A stretch of 45,000 nt of DNA from Chrysomallon squamiferum (taxonomy: Eukaryota; Mollusca; Gastropoda; Neomphalida; Peltospiridae): contig CM022670.1 of assembly GCA_012295275.1 (NCBI GenBank), positions 40,927,628 to 40,972,627 of the forward strand, in the 5' to 3' direction. Below the pieces are notes generated by a model. It was not told the DNA's origin. It searched no databases and was given only the letters and a program-made list of their open reading frames with translations. Of the stretch, positions 1-13,867 are shown in pieces; the stretch's first letter is position 1; each line of letters starts with the position of its first letter. The translations under genes and the position numbers were made by a program.

Positions 1-17
1 TATTAAAGATTCGCACG

Positions 18-18
<1 letters not shown>

Positions 19-63
<45 letters not shown>

Positions 64-76
64 ATATATATATCCA
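19..76 (+). repeat. (TATC)n and (TA)n microsatellite at the window start
   Basis: About ten perfect TATC units pass into TATATATATA. Degenerate TCTATCTG/TCTGTCTG repeats continue on and off to about 450. Confidence 0.95.
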
Positions 77-772
77 TCTATCTGTCTAGCTATCAGTGTA
101 TCTCTTTTGTCTATTTCTATCTGACTCTAAATCTATCTATTTTTCTATCTATTTATCTATTTGTTTGTCTATCTGTTTGTCTTCCTGTCTGTCTGTATAA
201 TCTATCTGTCTGTCTGTCTGTGTGTCTGTCTGTTTTTCCAGCGGTATACGGCTGTTCTTGTTTATTCTTCTTCTTTTTTTTTTGGCAACATTTTTAATTC
301 ATATCCATCTGTCTGTCTATCTATACCAACTATTGTGTCTGTTTCTTTCAGTGTATTTGTCGAATAACAAATAATCAAATAAATAGAACACTGAAACACC
401 CATCCATTGCAAAATCTGTCCATCTATCCATCCATCCGTCTCTCCATCTATTTCATTATCTGTCTTAACCCATGTTACTTACACGTACGACTGGATACAT
501 TCTTAAAATCTGTATAAAATAACAGCGGAGACCCAAACAGTTTGTTATCAGAATCGCATTATTGTTTTTTTATAATTCGCTATTACACAAGTGAAATAGA
601 GTTACCACCATCACAGCGCTCAGGGAGTAAAAAAAAAAAAATTAAAAAAACCCAACTTGATGTGAAACTAGAAGGCAAAAAAAAAAAAAAAAAAATTGTT
701 TTGTTTTTTTCACTTTGCCTCCACTGATTTCTCTTGGGAACTGACTCTCAAAAAATCAATTTTGACACTTGT

Positions 773-1185
773 AATTCATTTTGTTCTTGTTTACTTGTTC
801 AATTTTGACACTTGCAATTCATTTTGTTCTTGTTTACTTGTTCAATTTTGACACATTTTGTTCTTGTTTACAATTCATTTTGTTCTTGTTTACTTGTTCA
901 ATTTTGACACTTGCAATTCATTTTGTTCTTGTTTACTTGTTCAATTTTGACACTTGTAATTCATTTTGTTCTTGTTTACTCGTTCAATTTTGACACTTGT
1001 ATTTCGTTTTGTTCTTGTTTACTCGTTCAATTTTGACACTTGTAATTCATTTTGTTCTTGTTTACTCGTTCAATTTTGACACTTGTATTTCATTTTGTTC
1101 TTGTTTACTTGTTCAATTTTGACACTTGTATTTCTTGTTTTGTTCTTGTTTTGACTCGTTCATTCAGTTTTGACACAATATTTCG
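773..1185 (+). repeat. 43-bp minisatellite
   Basis: About ten tandem units of 43 bp: AATTCATTTTGTTCTTGTTT then ACTTGTTCAATTTTGACACT and TGC/TGT. One partial unit interrupts near 850-875 and variants such as ACTCGTTC and TATTTCG occur. Degenerate relatives (TTTTGTTCTTGTTTAC) continue to about 1300. The FVLVYLFNFDT-like open frames are products of the repeat. Confidence 0.93.
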
Positions 1186-1322
1186 TTTTGTTAATTTAGA
1201 GTGTTATTTTCTTGTTTACTTTTTTGTTCTTCTTTGTTCTTGTTTACTTTATGTTCACCACTACTTGTATTTCATTTTGTTCTTGTTTACCATTCAATTT
1301 TGAGAATACTACTTACTTTAGA

Positions 1323-1326
1323 GTGT

Positions 1327-1373
<47 letters not shown>

Positions 1374-1640
1374 TCATAATTACTATTGCTTCCACTAGTT
1401 AGGACCACAGCTACTATTACAATTACTATTACTGACTGCTAGTACTGCTACTACTACCACCACCATCCCCACCTCCAGCACTACTACTATTACTACCACT
1501 ACTACAACCACTTCAACTATTACAATCACTTTTGCTGCCATTATTTAACTACTACTGCTGTCACTACTTTTACTACTGTTATTAATAATGCTATTACTAC
1601 GACTACTACTACGACTACTATTCCATTTAATTTGTTTATT
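1323..1640 (+). repeat. (ACT)n trinucleotide tract, degenerate downstream
   Basis: About 16 perfect ACT units (1324-1373) are followed by 270 bp of interrupted ACT/ATT/ACC triplets. Confidence 0.93.
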
Positions 1641-2289
1641 ATTAAAAAAAAAAGTTTTAATAGCAAATGTTAAAAACAGTTTGTGGTGTGAGTGGTAAAA
1701 AGGGATTCTCATTCAAGGCAAGCTGGACCATTGCTCAGTTTCGCAAAGAAGAATATTAAATGGAATAGCAAAAAAAAAAAAATCCGGAAATCGTTCTTAC
1801 TGAAAGGAAACCATTAAAAATTGTATTTTCTAAATCTTGTAAAGCTCTTTAACACAAGCTTTGGGATGGGGAGCGGGGGGGGAGGAAAAAAGAAGAAAAA
1901 AGAAGAAGTAAAAGGTGACGAGGCATTTTCCAGTGAGGTTTTCAACATGGTTCAAGAAAAGAGTTTAATTTCGCCATATTTGTACAGTTTGTGTGCTTTG
2001 TTATCATGTAATGACACGGAACACAAATATATTTACCCTCTGTTCCATTAAACAAAGACATCTGAAGAAAGTACGTAATGAATTAGATTTTATAATAGAA
2101 AAATTTACATGACTGAATATAGACTCTGTTCAAAGGATCACACACGTAACTGTTTCATAGTCATTTTATAGCTGCTACTCGTCACTCAAATTTCTCTTCT
2201 TTTCCAAGATTTCACTTCCCAGTGTTATTTAAGTAGGCTACAGTAACCAGTGTTAGATCTCATCTTCATTTTATTATTTTCCTTATCCC

Positions 2290-2376
<87 letters not shown>
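2290..2376 (+). repeat. (TC)n microsatellite
   Basis: About 43 uninterrupted TC units. A homopurine-homopyrimidine mirror repeat of this length can form triplex (H-) DNA in principle. Confidence 0.97.
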
Positions 2377-2379
<3 letters not shown>

Positions 2380-2770
2380 CTCCCTTTCTTTCTATCTCTA
2401 TTGTTTTCATCCATACTGATGCAACATGCTGTTTCAATACTTTAATATACATACACATACACACGTGCGTATCTATTCCTCTCTCCCAAACACAAAACTG
2501 AAAGATATTATTACATCGTTCCAAAATTAATTCAAACAATCTAGCTAATTGTGTTTCTGAACAGATCGTGTTCCCAGTTTCCTAGATTCAGCGTCGATGA
2601 TTAAATGTATTCATATCTGCTTTCATTTGTAGACAAAAGCAATCAAAGTTAAATTAATATTTTTATTTTTATTTTTATTTTATTCAATGTGTACAGCTGC
2701 CCGGTGTAGATACCCGGCAACATCCTGAAGTTAACCAGCCTTGACAGTCCATTGTTTGGTTTTATTTGTT

Positions 2771-2808
2771 GTGTGTGTGTGTGTGTGCGTGTGCGTGTGT
2801 GTGTGTTG
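2771..2808 (+). repeat. (GT)n microsatellite
   Basis: GT dinucleotides with two GC interruptions. Confidence 0.9.
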
Positions 2809-3011
2809 GTACAAACCAGTGTGAGTTTACCGGGTTATCAATACCTCGTTGTTAACAGGTGTCCTTTGTTTTATTTCTGATGTAATAATTTAAGTGTTTA
2901 ACGTCATTTTTGTTCATTTGTTGGTTTTGTGTTTCATGTTGCGATTTATGTTTCACTCACGTGCTGTATTGCTGTTTCTTTCTTTCTTACTTTATTATTT
3001 TATTTTATTAT

Positions 3012-3175
3012 TTGTTGTTGTTTGTTGTTGTTGTTGTTGTTGCTGTTGTTGTTGTTGTTGTTGTTGCTTTTACAATTATTATTTCTGTTGTTGTTGTTAT
3101 TGTTATTATTATCATCATATTATTATTGTTGTTGCTACTATTATTATTATTAGTAGTAGTAGTAGTAGTAGTAGT
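3012..3175 (+). repeat. Compound (TTG)n/(TTA)n/(AGT)n tract
   Basis: Successive TTG, TTA/ATC and AGT trinucleotide runs. Overlapping open frames on both strands arise only from this composition. Confidence 0.93.
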
Positions 3176-3828
3176 AATGGTGTATATACCCACACACATA
3201 CACACACATATTTTCTTTCTTCTATTAAGCGCTTTCAAACAATTGTACCCTTAAAGATATTTACGAAGAGTCAAGCTGTACAGCAAAAGGAACAAATGGA
3301 AGAAAGTAATTACTTGATATTATTAAAAGATTTAAAGAGCTTTAAGAAATGCTTCGTGATTTCGAGTCGCTTAAACAACCAGTAATTGATACGACTCCAG
3401 GTCTGAATCGAAGCAGTCGAGTTTGTCGTAAATTCTGAGCCACAGATTGCGTGCTGTCGTAAACTGTACGGTGAGAAAAACGCTAAAAACCATTCAAACT
3501 GCTTGTTGATAATTTTTTAACTTTTTTATTTAATTTTTTTTTTTTTTTCTAATTTCAAATTTGACAAATCAAACACAGGCAGCCATGTTGTCACGATAAT
3601 CGAGGTTTGTGCAAAAAAAAAATATATTTATGGAAAAGTACATGCTTTTTTAATACATTATGTTTTATTTAATTACTTGATTTTAATTTATAAACAAAAG
3701 AGAACAGAAACATAAAGAAAGAACAACAAAAAAAACCAACAAAAAAACAAATTAAGTACTGTTTACAAAATATAACTATTATTATTACGCTTCTTTCGAA
3801 ATTAAAATACAAATATCCAAATTATTTA

Positions 3829-3831
<3 letters not shown>

Positions 3832-3899
<68 letters not shown>
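3832..3899 (+). repeat. (GA)n microsatellite
   Basis: About 34 perfect GA units. Confidence 0.97.
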
Positions 3900-3901
<2 letters not shown>

Positions 3902-4723
3902 ATTCAAAGCACCACAATTTATCATCCAATTGAGAACGTCAAACTTGAGTTCTTTAACAAGATTAACTCCCCTGCCAATACACAGTAATACTTTTGAACC
4001 TTGCTATCACGAAAAACGAGAACACCATAAAACAATGAAAAAAAAAAAAAAAAAAAAAAAAAAAGAAAAGAAGAAAGAGTGAACAAAAAAAAAAAAAAAA
4101 AAAAACACCTAAAAAAACTAAAAATCATTTTGTGAACCAGAAAAAGCTTCTTGAAGAGTATTTAATCTGAATTAGCAAAACCTTAACTTGTCATTACATA
4201 TTTTCGGTACGTCCTTTTTTCTGTGAATGGATTCCCACGCAGAAACAGAAGATTGTCAATGAGTGGACTGAACCCGCAAAGAATTTCCTAATTCCTCGTG
4301 TACTTTACGGATCAATTTGTCGTCATTACTTAGCATGCCTGTCTTAACCAGAAGCGAAATAAATCTGTGTAAAGCAGCGACTGTCTTCAGCGATCATTAG
4401 ACAAAATAGATGTTTACGAGAAATATCTTTTGTTTACTGCGGGTAATGCGCGCACGCGCTTTGTATGACGTCAGCAGGAAATAAATTAGACATTTTGTGT
4501 TTGTTATCCTACCTTCACTTCGACGATATTCAAGATGAAAATAAAGTGAAATTAATAATAATAATAATCATAATGATGATGATGATGAAGATGATGAAGA
4601 TGATGGTAAATAAATGAAGCAAAATAAATTGCTTGAGAAACATTTTCAGTACTCGTAAGTCAGTTCAGTCCTATCAATGATTAGTACAATTAATTGCATA
4701 AACTAGTGTGTGTGTCTGTCTGT

Positions 4724-4805
<82 letters not shown>
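4724..4805 (+). repeat. (GA)n microsatellite with GTGTGTCTGTCTG lead-in
   Basis: GTGTGTGTCTGTCTGTCTGA grades into about 40 perfect GA units. Confidence 0.97.
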
Positions 4806-4808
<3 letters not shown>

Positions 4809-5120
4809 ATGCATCACTACCAATGGTTCAGTGAGGATAAAAAGATTTTGCAGATGTTTCATATTTGTACCTTGAAGCGATGTACTGAACGCTAAACTAA
4901 AGGAGCTTGTTACATGTAACACTGAACGCGCTGTTTGTGTCAGCGGCGGAAGATACGTCATTTACACGTCACTTAGCACCTGGCAGGAGACATTTGGTAA
5001 TTGCGATGTAAACGACGTAACGTGACATTTGGTAGCGGCAACGAAACTTAATTGTTAATTAGTATGACTGACATGGTTAAAGAACATATTCAACCTTAGA
5101 GAAATTCTCAATATTGTGTG

Positions 5121-5123
<3 letters not shown>

Positions 5124-5191
<68 letters not shown>
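5124..5191 (+). repeat. (CT)n microsatellite
   Basis: About 30 CT units with one TTC interruption near the 3' end. Confidence 0.96.
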
Positions 5192-5707
5192 CTTTCTTTG
5201 TTCTTTATATATCTATTTCTCTTTGTATTTATTTACTTATGTCTGTCTGTGTCTCTCTATCCAATTATCTCTCTGCCAGTCTGTGTGTATGTGTATATAT
5301 ATATATATGTATGGATGGATGCACGTATGTATCTATATATGTGTATATGAATACGAATGTATGTATTACGTATGTACATACATGTACGTCTGCGTGTGTG
5401 TACATATGTGTATATGACTGGCCTGGTAAGTGGGTTTATCGTCTTGGTAGTTGGTGTTGTCTTACACTAACATGACGTACAGAAATAACTCGAGTACACT
5501 ATCTGTGTCAAGAATGATCCGCAGTGCACTGATCTGTGTTGTTAGCCGCGAGAAACACAATTGGATGAGAACCAGTGGATAACGAGAGAATTCTCGAGGG
5601 AACTGGTACCACGTTTTCCACGCTCCTATAACCCGCTCAGTGGAGTTTAATCGGTTTTGGACGCTAGTCAGGATTTATATGCAGTAAGAAGCCGAGCCTG
5701 GTCAGTA

Positions 5708-5835
5708 ATAAATAAATAAATAAATAAATAAAAATAATAAATACTAAAATAAATAAATAAATACTAGAAATAAATAAATAAATAAATAAAAATAAAATAA
5801 AATAAATACTAGAAATAAATAATTAAATAAATACG
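5708..5835 (+). repeat. (AAAT)n degenerate tract
   Basis: AAAT/AAATA units with repeated ATACTAGAAATAAAT interruptions. Confidence 0.9.
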
Positions 5836-5899
5836 GTACAGTTTATTACAGATTACCATTACAATGAAGAAGAACAGCTTTTCTTTTTATTTCTTATTT

Positions 5900-6520
5900 T
5901 ACATTAAAAAAAGAAAAAAAGAAGAAAGAACAGCACTACTGTGAATCTATGGAGTGGAAACCAGAAACTTTAGCAAGTCGCCTTTTTCATGCTCGTGTTC
6001 ACTGTGTGCAAAAATTGACATCAGATTCGTCTGGGAGTTAACAAACACTGTGTACGTTTTTTTTTTTTTTTTTTTAAAAGTGCAGAGTTTAAAATAATTA
6101 ATCAACAACAGCAGCAAAAAAAAAAAAAAAAAGCGTTTTATCGAAACCACTGTAATTTTTCTCGTTCTGCACTGCAGTGGAAAATCACGCGGAATGCAGA
6201 GTACAAGAAACCTTCGAGTTTTCCGCCGAGTGTTCTCGGAAGTCTGACGGTAACGTAATCCTCGCTGCTTGCTGTCACACACACAATGCTTGATCGTATC
6301 GGCGCGGCTCTCAGATGCAGAGAGCGGTGATTAGTTCGGCCCCGCGAGATTTGCACTGAATTCAGTAGCAACAGCAGCAGTGATCATCAACGTGGTTGAC
6401 GTTAGATTGCGCAGTCTGTGATAACGTTGGTGCAATCGCAAACAAAAACCCGCTGAGAGGAGGGAAGCTTTACACGAGATTGCGAAACGATGGCGGGTTA
6501 GATATTCAAATTAGATAGCG
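5900..6520. other. GC-richer non-repetitive block, function not recognised
   Basis: This stretch is clearly less AT-rich than its surroundings, especially 6170-6500 (CTGCACTGCAGTGG, CGGCGCGGCTCTC, GGCCCCGCGAG). The open frames on the minus strand are short and match nothing I recognise. It could be a conserved noncoding element, a promoter or an untranslated first exon, but no motif decides. Confidence 0.3.
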
Positions 6521-7658
6521 ACGTACGGGTTTACAGAGCCTTCGTTTTGGTTGTTGTTGCTGGTGTTGATGATGTTGTTGTTTTAGATGTGAATATGTAT
6601 GTTAGTTATCCGTATTAGTTATTTACTTCCGTATCAGGAAAATCACATTCTTAGACTCACTAACTGAGATACAAGAAGAGAAAAAAAGAAAAAAAAACTT
6701 TTTCGGTTTCTAACTTCGCCTTTTTCCGGTATTCCGACAACATCCGAAAATGTTACGTCGTTTTACGGTGACACATCGGATTACGTAAACGCACCAGTTA
6801 GACTGTAGTCTTGGCGATTATTAGATTATAAGTTGTTACCCTATTTATTTTCTTTTTCTTTTTACTTTCTTCTTTTTCTTTTATTGCATTCTTTCATTTT
6901 TTTATTTTCTTCGCAATTCAGGGACATCTATTTGGCTGTACGATTAGTGCAAAAATTGATGTCTGAAAAAAAATAAAAATAATAAGATGAGTATTTAAAA
7001 TAATGATAAAGCAACAGAATTTTTGTTTCAAGGTTGACAAACGGACGCTGTGACCAGACAGACAAGATTAAATTGCAGTGTTTGAGACAAGAAAATCTAG
7101 GTGTTAGTACGGTACTGCAAGGATTAGCAACACTAAATACATTGTGACTAGTTAATCTCCAGATTCAGTCTGTGCTGTCTTTCGTAACAGATTAACGCTT
7201 ACTTGGCTACACAGCAGTGTATTAGATAAAAAGATTAATTCTGTATTAGTCGCTGAAATAATTACGTCTGTAAGTCTATTTGTCTGTAATACGTTTGTTG
7301 CCAGTTTTCTTAGCTGTATAGTTGCATGTCATGTCAGAACACTTTCTGTTTGTTTGTTGTACAATTTTCTTTCTATCTCTATGTACCTTTTATTCATCTA
7401 CATCTGTCTGTTAATCCGGGTATTTATCCATCCATTAACTGTTTTCTATCCATATGTATGTTTGTATGCGTGCATGAATGCATGTGTTTATTTATGTATG
7501 TATGTATATTTCTGTCTGTCTATCTGACTGTATGTCTCTATGTATGTATGTATATGTGCATATGCGTATGCATGTTTTATTGTATGTATGTATTATTGGA
7601 TGTTTTGTCTGTCACTTTTATTTTTCCCTCTTTCGGTCTATCTATCCCTCGCTACGAC

Positions 7659-7800
<142 letters not shown>

Positions 7801-8833
7801 CACTCCACATGTATCTAATTGTCTCTGTCTGACTTATTAAGAAGGAAATATTTCCTTTTAAAGTGAAAATTAAATAATTATTTCCTAAGCAGACAGACAG
7901 ACCCGTCTGGTGTTTATCTGCTTCTCACTTACTAAAAGTTCACTAGACTTTGTTATCGCCTCATTTTCTCATCAACTCAATCAACTTGCTTCATTAGACT
8001 CACCACACTGACCAACTGTTTTGTAGCAACAACAACACCAGTAATAGCAATAGCTATAGCAATGATAACATTAACAACAGTAATAATAACAATAATAATA
8101 ATATCAATGGTAAAGACAACAACAATAATTATAATAAGAACAGCAGCAGCAATAAAAAGAACGACAACAACGACAACAATAATCATATGAATAACAGTAA
8201 CAATAATAACAACAGTAATAATAATGTAGATATAACGTGTACAGTCGTATTTCCTTATAACACACTAAAAAAAACACACCAAAAAAACAACACTAACACA
8301 CACCAAAAAAAAATGTTCCGAACAAAAAAAATAAAAAATAATAATAATAATAAAAAAAGAACATGTTTTGCACGTTGTAAAATATGATACAAAAACATGT
8401 TGACGTCTGCACACAGATGAAAAACTGTACTCAGTGACTCGCCAAAAATAAAAACTTTTTAGTTAATACTTCACGACAGTTCCTCTGTTTTATTAATCTG
8501 TCCACAGCACCTAAGACAAAACACCCCTGCTACCATTCATGCTTTGTTTAGCTTGCTTCATCTCTGTCAGTCGTTGTGTTGTTTGGTTTTTTCTCTTCGA
8601 GGAAGTACCGTGGCAAAATATCCTGTGGCGAAGAAGGAACTGAAGTGGAAATGCCAGATGATAAGACGTTATGATTATGAAATAATTAAGATTTTCTAAA
8701 CATGTTGTTTTTCTGAAGAATCGTCACTTAGCACAAATAATAACTACTTGTTGTATTACGAGAAGGGTTTTTGTTTTTTTGTGAAACGACAAGGAAGTGA
8801 TTAAAAAAAAAAAAACACTTGCTGTTCAGTATA

Positions 8834-8911
<78 letters not shown>
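8834..8911 (+). repeat. (TG)n microsatellite
   Basis: About 38 perfect TG units. Alternating purine-pyrimidine DNA of this kind is Z-DNA-prone. Confidence 0.97.
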
Positions 8912-8915
<4 letters not shown>

Positions 8916-9390
8916 ATATATGTATTTCTTACAATGAAAGATATAATATTATACTGTATTGATATTTTAAGAAATTTACAGATGTCATCAGAAATCTCTG
9001 TAAGACTATCTATAACACGTGACAGGCATTGTGAAGTCTTTGTAACCTGGGAGTCTCTCTGAATACGTCGTACTTTAATTCACTGGAAACTGCTGAAATC
9101 TACAATTTAGAAATTTCTGAAGGCGACGTCAAGACTGACGTTTCCTTTCGTCTCATCAGCAACATCTGTCTTCTCCGCAGACATCCATTCTGTGTTTAAT
9201 CTGTCTGCATCTAATTTCTTTAATTTTAAAACAAATTAAAACTTGCATCTGTTTCTGCCTTCAAGACGTCCACTTCGCCGTGGTTTGGTTATATTTGGTT
9301 CACAGTTAAATACATCTGAAAAATGATTTCCGTCCCGTCGACAGTTTTTCTCTCTTCCATTCCTTATCGGTTCTGTATTTCATGTCACAT

Positions 9391-9588
9391 GGGAAATGAC
9401 TATTTCCCGTTCCAAACCATATAGGAATAGTGGTTATTATTAGTATTTGCCTTTCTAACAAGTTTTTTTTTAATATAAAATTACCCGTTTCCAAACCATA
9501 TAGGAATAGCCAGTATTGTTATTATTTCCCGTTCTAAGCCATATAGGAATAATGAGTGTTATTATTATTATTTCCCGTTCCACCCAGG
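9391..9588 (+). repeat. Short module TTTCCCGTTCCAAACCATATAGGAAT, 3 copies plus a fragment
   Basis: The module TATTTCCCGTTCCAAACCAT followed by ATAGGAATAG occurs at 9401-9430, 9482-9509 (one base shift) and 9523-9550 (GTTCTAAGCC variant), with a partial TTTCCCGTTCCACCCAGG at 9571-9588. The first copy overlaps a hairpin, GGGAAAT-gact-ATTTCCC, at 9391-9408. A related CCCGTTCCACTCAGG lies at 15406-15420. Confidence 0.8.
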
Positions 9589-11769
9589 ACCCACATTTAG
9601 TGCATCGAAATCGTGATTTTAAAAGGTTTTATACTAAAGACCACTTGACTGGAAATGGCTAAGCTGGTTCTTTTCTGATTTAAATCATGATCAGTGACTA
9701 ATAACACACAGCAGTGTAAAAACGTGTTAGGAGATTTCATACTAAGTACCTGCGCCTAGAGCAAGCACACGAGCTAGTGGCGTACACAAGGAGGGGAGAC
9801 TCTGAGAGGGGGGACACAGAGTGGGGTGTCACAGAGAGGGGGGAACACAGACAATGCTGGTTAATAGGTATCTGGGTTAGTGTGTAAAAGTGAAAAGAAA
9901 ATGTGAGACTTTTAAATCTCAGTCAAGAGACAAATGTATTTAAAATATTTTTAAAAAAAACTTTGAAATGTCTCTAAATAACAGAAGGTAAAAAATATTG
10001 TCCTTAAAAGCGTCTGATTTATTATGTAGGGGTGGGGTATAGTTATCCAAAGATAAATGCTGGGAGAATAATTAGGAAATGGCCAACATGTCTTAACTTT
10101 TCTTGACCTTATGTTTAAAAACAGATTTTTTTGGTGTAGATGTGTGGTGGATTAGAAGAGAAATGTAACAGACACAACTGGACGTAAGTTTTTGGTCAGG
10201 GAATTTATTAAATTTGTTATTTGTCAGAACTTGACTGTCGCGAAGTTAATACCAGAGCTCAGTGTTATGAAATAAGGTTTGGTGAAAAGATTTTTTTTTT
10301 TGTTAGTTCAGTGGTATAGATGGAAAATAAAAGTATAATTTCTGGATGCTTACACCGTTCAGTATGTGCGCATTTACAAAAAAGAAACAGAAGCGTATAG
10401 ATATTGGAATCATATCGCATATTAAGCTTTTGTTATGGAAATTCTGTTAGAAATATATTCCACTATTTATTTCAACGTTTGTTTATTTTATCGGAATTTG
10501 ATGATGGATAATTTTTTATTTATAATAAACTCAAATCAACTTACATAAGACACCATGACCTGTACAATGCAATACATTCTATAAACGTCATGTGTTTTAC
10601 TGCTTTAAAAAAATAATGAAGAAAATCTCTGGATATTTCGTTGCCAGTGCTAAAAACAAATCCACGAAAGCATTAATTCTGTCTATCAAGTGTTCTGAAT
10701 TGTCTGCCAGGACATACGTACTTGAACCTTTTGTCCGATGTCTGATCGACAGATCTGATTCGCCATTAACAACGCACACGTCTGTCTGACTTCTCAATCC
10801 ATTCCGATTTTTATTTAAAATACTGAAATAATTTCACGTTTAAATAAACAATTTAACGATGTACTTTCATGTTTGGTTTTTGGTCACATAAATTTCATAT
10901 TACTGCCTTTTACAAAGAAATTCAAAATGAATCCAAACAAAAAAAACACAGCAATATTGTAAAAGGTTCCTTTTATAAAAGATTGACTAAATAAGTTTGA
11001 TTTTAAAAATCTTTTTGAAGCTTTTTAACGATTATGATAAATAAGTTTGTTTGTTTGCCGTACTTAGCGGTATTTCATTTTGCAATGATTTCAGAAATTT
11101 CGCGAATAATTGACTCGGAAAATATCGATGATGGGTTGTAGATTTCTCTTTGTGTTTTCTCTTTGAACTGTTTTATATTTGAACATACACGGCTGTTGTC
11201 ACAGTTTTATAGCCACCCGTTCTGTTTGCTGAAAGACAACACACAATTTGTTTTTACAACTCACTCATAGCTGTTTTATTTTTATTATCACCGTTATCAT
11301 AATCATTATCATCGCCATCATCATCATTATTAAAATCATCTTCATCATCATTAGTAGTAGTGGTAGCAGCAGCAGCAGCAACTGTAAAGTGGTAGTAGTT
11401 ATAATGGTAGCAGTAGTAGTTGTACTAGTAGTACTGTCATCATTCTGTAACATATTGTATTACTACAAATGAAGTCAAATTTAAAAACATTAATATTCAA
11501 CTACTGAATCCTAATACCGGACAGAAACACATAGAAAAAGAGTTTATTGCAAAACTGATGTTTAATTATTTTATTTTTAACATCTGTGTCCTGAGATCTC
11601 CCTTTACTATTTTCCTTTTCCCCAAACTAATAAAAAAAAAAAAAGCAATTTGTTTTGGGGTTTTTTAAAACCAAGAAAGCAAAAAGCGAAATTTGGCAGA
11701 TGCCCTAACTGGCTGATTTCAGCAAAATTCAGTAACAGTCTTTTACCTTTGTCATCTTAGTTTGTTACT

Positions 11770-11817
11770 TTAATAATAATAATAATAATAATAATCATCA
11801 TCATAATAATAATAATG

Positions 11818-11886
<69 letters not shown>

Positions 11887-12093
11887 GTAATAGTAATAGT
11901 TGTTGTTGTTGTTGGTCTTCTTCTTCTTCTTCTTCTTCTTCTTATTATTATTACTATAAAACAATAAGAAAAGCAACAACATCAACAATAACAACAGTAG
12001 CAGTAGCAGCAGTAGTAGTAGTAGTAGTAGTAGAAGTTAATAGAAACAGTAGTAGTTGTTGTAATAATAATAATGATCATCATCATCATGGTG

Positions 12094-12187
<94 letters not shown>

Positions 12188-12200
12188 TAATAATAACAAT
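11770..12200 (+). repeat. Compound trinucleotide block (AAT)n/(TTC)n/(AGT)n/(AAT)n
   Basis: (AAT)n at about 11771-11886, (TTC)n at about 11918-11941, AGC/AGT triplets at 11996-12032 and a second (AAT)n at about 12093-12183. A separate interrupted ATC/AGT triplet region lies at 11275-11470. Confidence 0.94.
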
Positions 12201-12817
12201 AAAAGTAACTTTACACGAAGGAGATACAGCACCACGTCTGATATCTCCACCAGATTTGTCCCTGAAGCAGATTTTTCAATTTTTTTCCAGTAATCAATGT
12301 GGTATTAAAGTAAGAAAACCGGCGGAAAATTGTGTTTCACTTCGTTTTTGCTTCTCTCCCAGGAGCTTGGTTCATTTTCTTTGTCTTACTAACTCAGTGT
12401 GACAAGGTCACTGCGACCCGTTCTTATCTACACGATAGTGTAGTCTTTTTAATATCCGCTCCTCTCATACGTGAACAATATCTACTGACCAAACCCTCAC
12501 TTGAGTATTAGTCAGGATCACTTAATGTGTGCCTCTCCACAACGACAACGTCAACGGTATTTTAATATCATCATCTCTTATTAGTTATTGTGATAATGGG
12601 TATTATTTAATTTTGTTTTATTTTATGTATTTAGTTAGTTTAACGATGTTATGAGATAGTCAACCCACTGTTGACAGAACCAGCCATATTTCTTTGATTA
12701 ACTACTTTCGAACATACAAGACAACATATACCTCAGACTTTAACAAAGTACTAAACAGATAGTGCGTAATACGAGAAATGGTCAAATGGGTATATCGAAG
12801 GAAATCGAATCTGGGAA

Positions 12818-12825
12818 TACACACA

Positions 12826-12861
<36 letters not shown>
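12818..12861 (+). repeat. (AC)n microsatellite
   Basis: About 20 AC units with one GAC interruption at the 5' end. Confidence 0.95.
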
Positions 12862-12863
<2 letters not shown>

Positions 12864-13867
12864 CATATTTTATGTGGTGCTTTTATATGGACTGAATTAT
12901 AGACATTTTTCATTGCATAAAAGCTTTATATATTTCTGCAGAGATGTTCATCATTATGGTCCATTTTTAGACATATATATGAGGTTATACTTACTTTAAA
13001 TTACACTAAAACGACGTATTACGTACTTTCAAACATTTCTCAAAATGTCAAACGTTTAAAAAAGCCACATTCATTTGTTGCTGTACTTGTCTGTAACATG
13101 TCTGTCTGTAACTCTGGATGGTAAAAGTGCTGTAGAACATCCCAGACACACAGACAACGTTTTTATTTCAGTCTGGTTCCTGGTTCTGTGTCTCTGTTGT
13201 GTCTGTCATCAGTACAAAAATTTTTAAAATCTGTCGTTTTTTCAGTCTTTACTCTTTATTTATTTATTTATTTTGTTTTAGTTTTTACTTTTATTTATTT
13301 ATTTATTTTGTTATTTAGTTGTTGTTGTTGTTTAGATAAAAACATAACAGTTCTGTATGAGACCTATTCTCTGTTAAACGCTGCTGTAACAGAAGCTGTA
13401 TCGAGTGTTTATAACTGGCTTCAAGTGTTCAGAACTTGATTAACTCACTCAATAAAAACTGAGTTAATAACAGCACGGTATTTATGTCAGAGCTAAAGTA
13501 AATTAGTCTTGTAACTCGAGTCTCGACTCCAGTGAACTGACCCTTGGCCTATAATGGTCAATCAATGGTTATAGCTGTGGGTGCTTGGCTGGACAGGCTG
13601 TTATTGATGTTGTTGTTATTGATGATAATGACGACGACGTCGGCGGAGGTCTTAGATTATGTTTTTAATATCTCTTGGATTTACCAGACTTTGTCATTTT
13701 TCAAGTTAAAATTGATGATGCTGATATTGCTGTTGTTGGTACTGGCTAATGACGGTGTTGGCTACGAGGTATTGAACAGAGTAATGATTGTGGTGATGAT
13801 GATGATGATGATGATAAAAACTTGATTGTTCTCTTAAATAATTTATGTTTGCGATTAATATACACAA

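Noticed and set aside
2894-3385. Open frames up to 163 codons with Cys, Val or Leu runs
   Set aside because: Three frames of one compound trinucleotide tract are open at once, which is typical of repeats rather than coding.
6138-6371. 77-codon minus-strand open frame in the GC-richer block
   Set aside because: Composition follows the local GC rise, and no domain or splice signals were identified. The block is kept only as unexplained.
10592-10797. Overlapping open frames on both strands (65 and 66 codons)
   Set aside because: They are mirror frames of the same short stretch, with no motif and no splice context.
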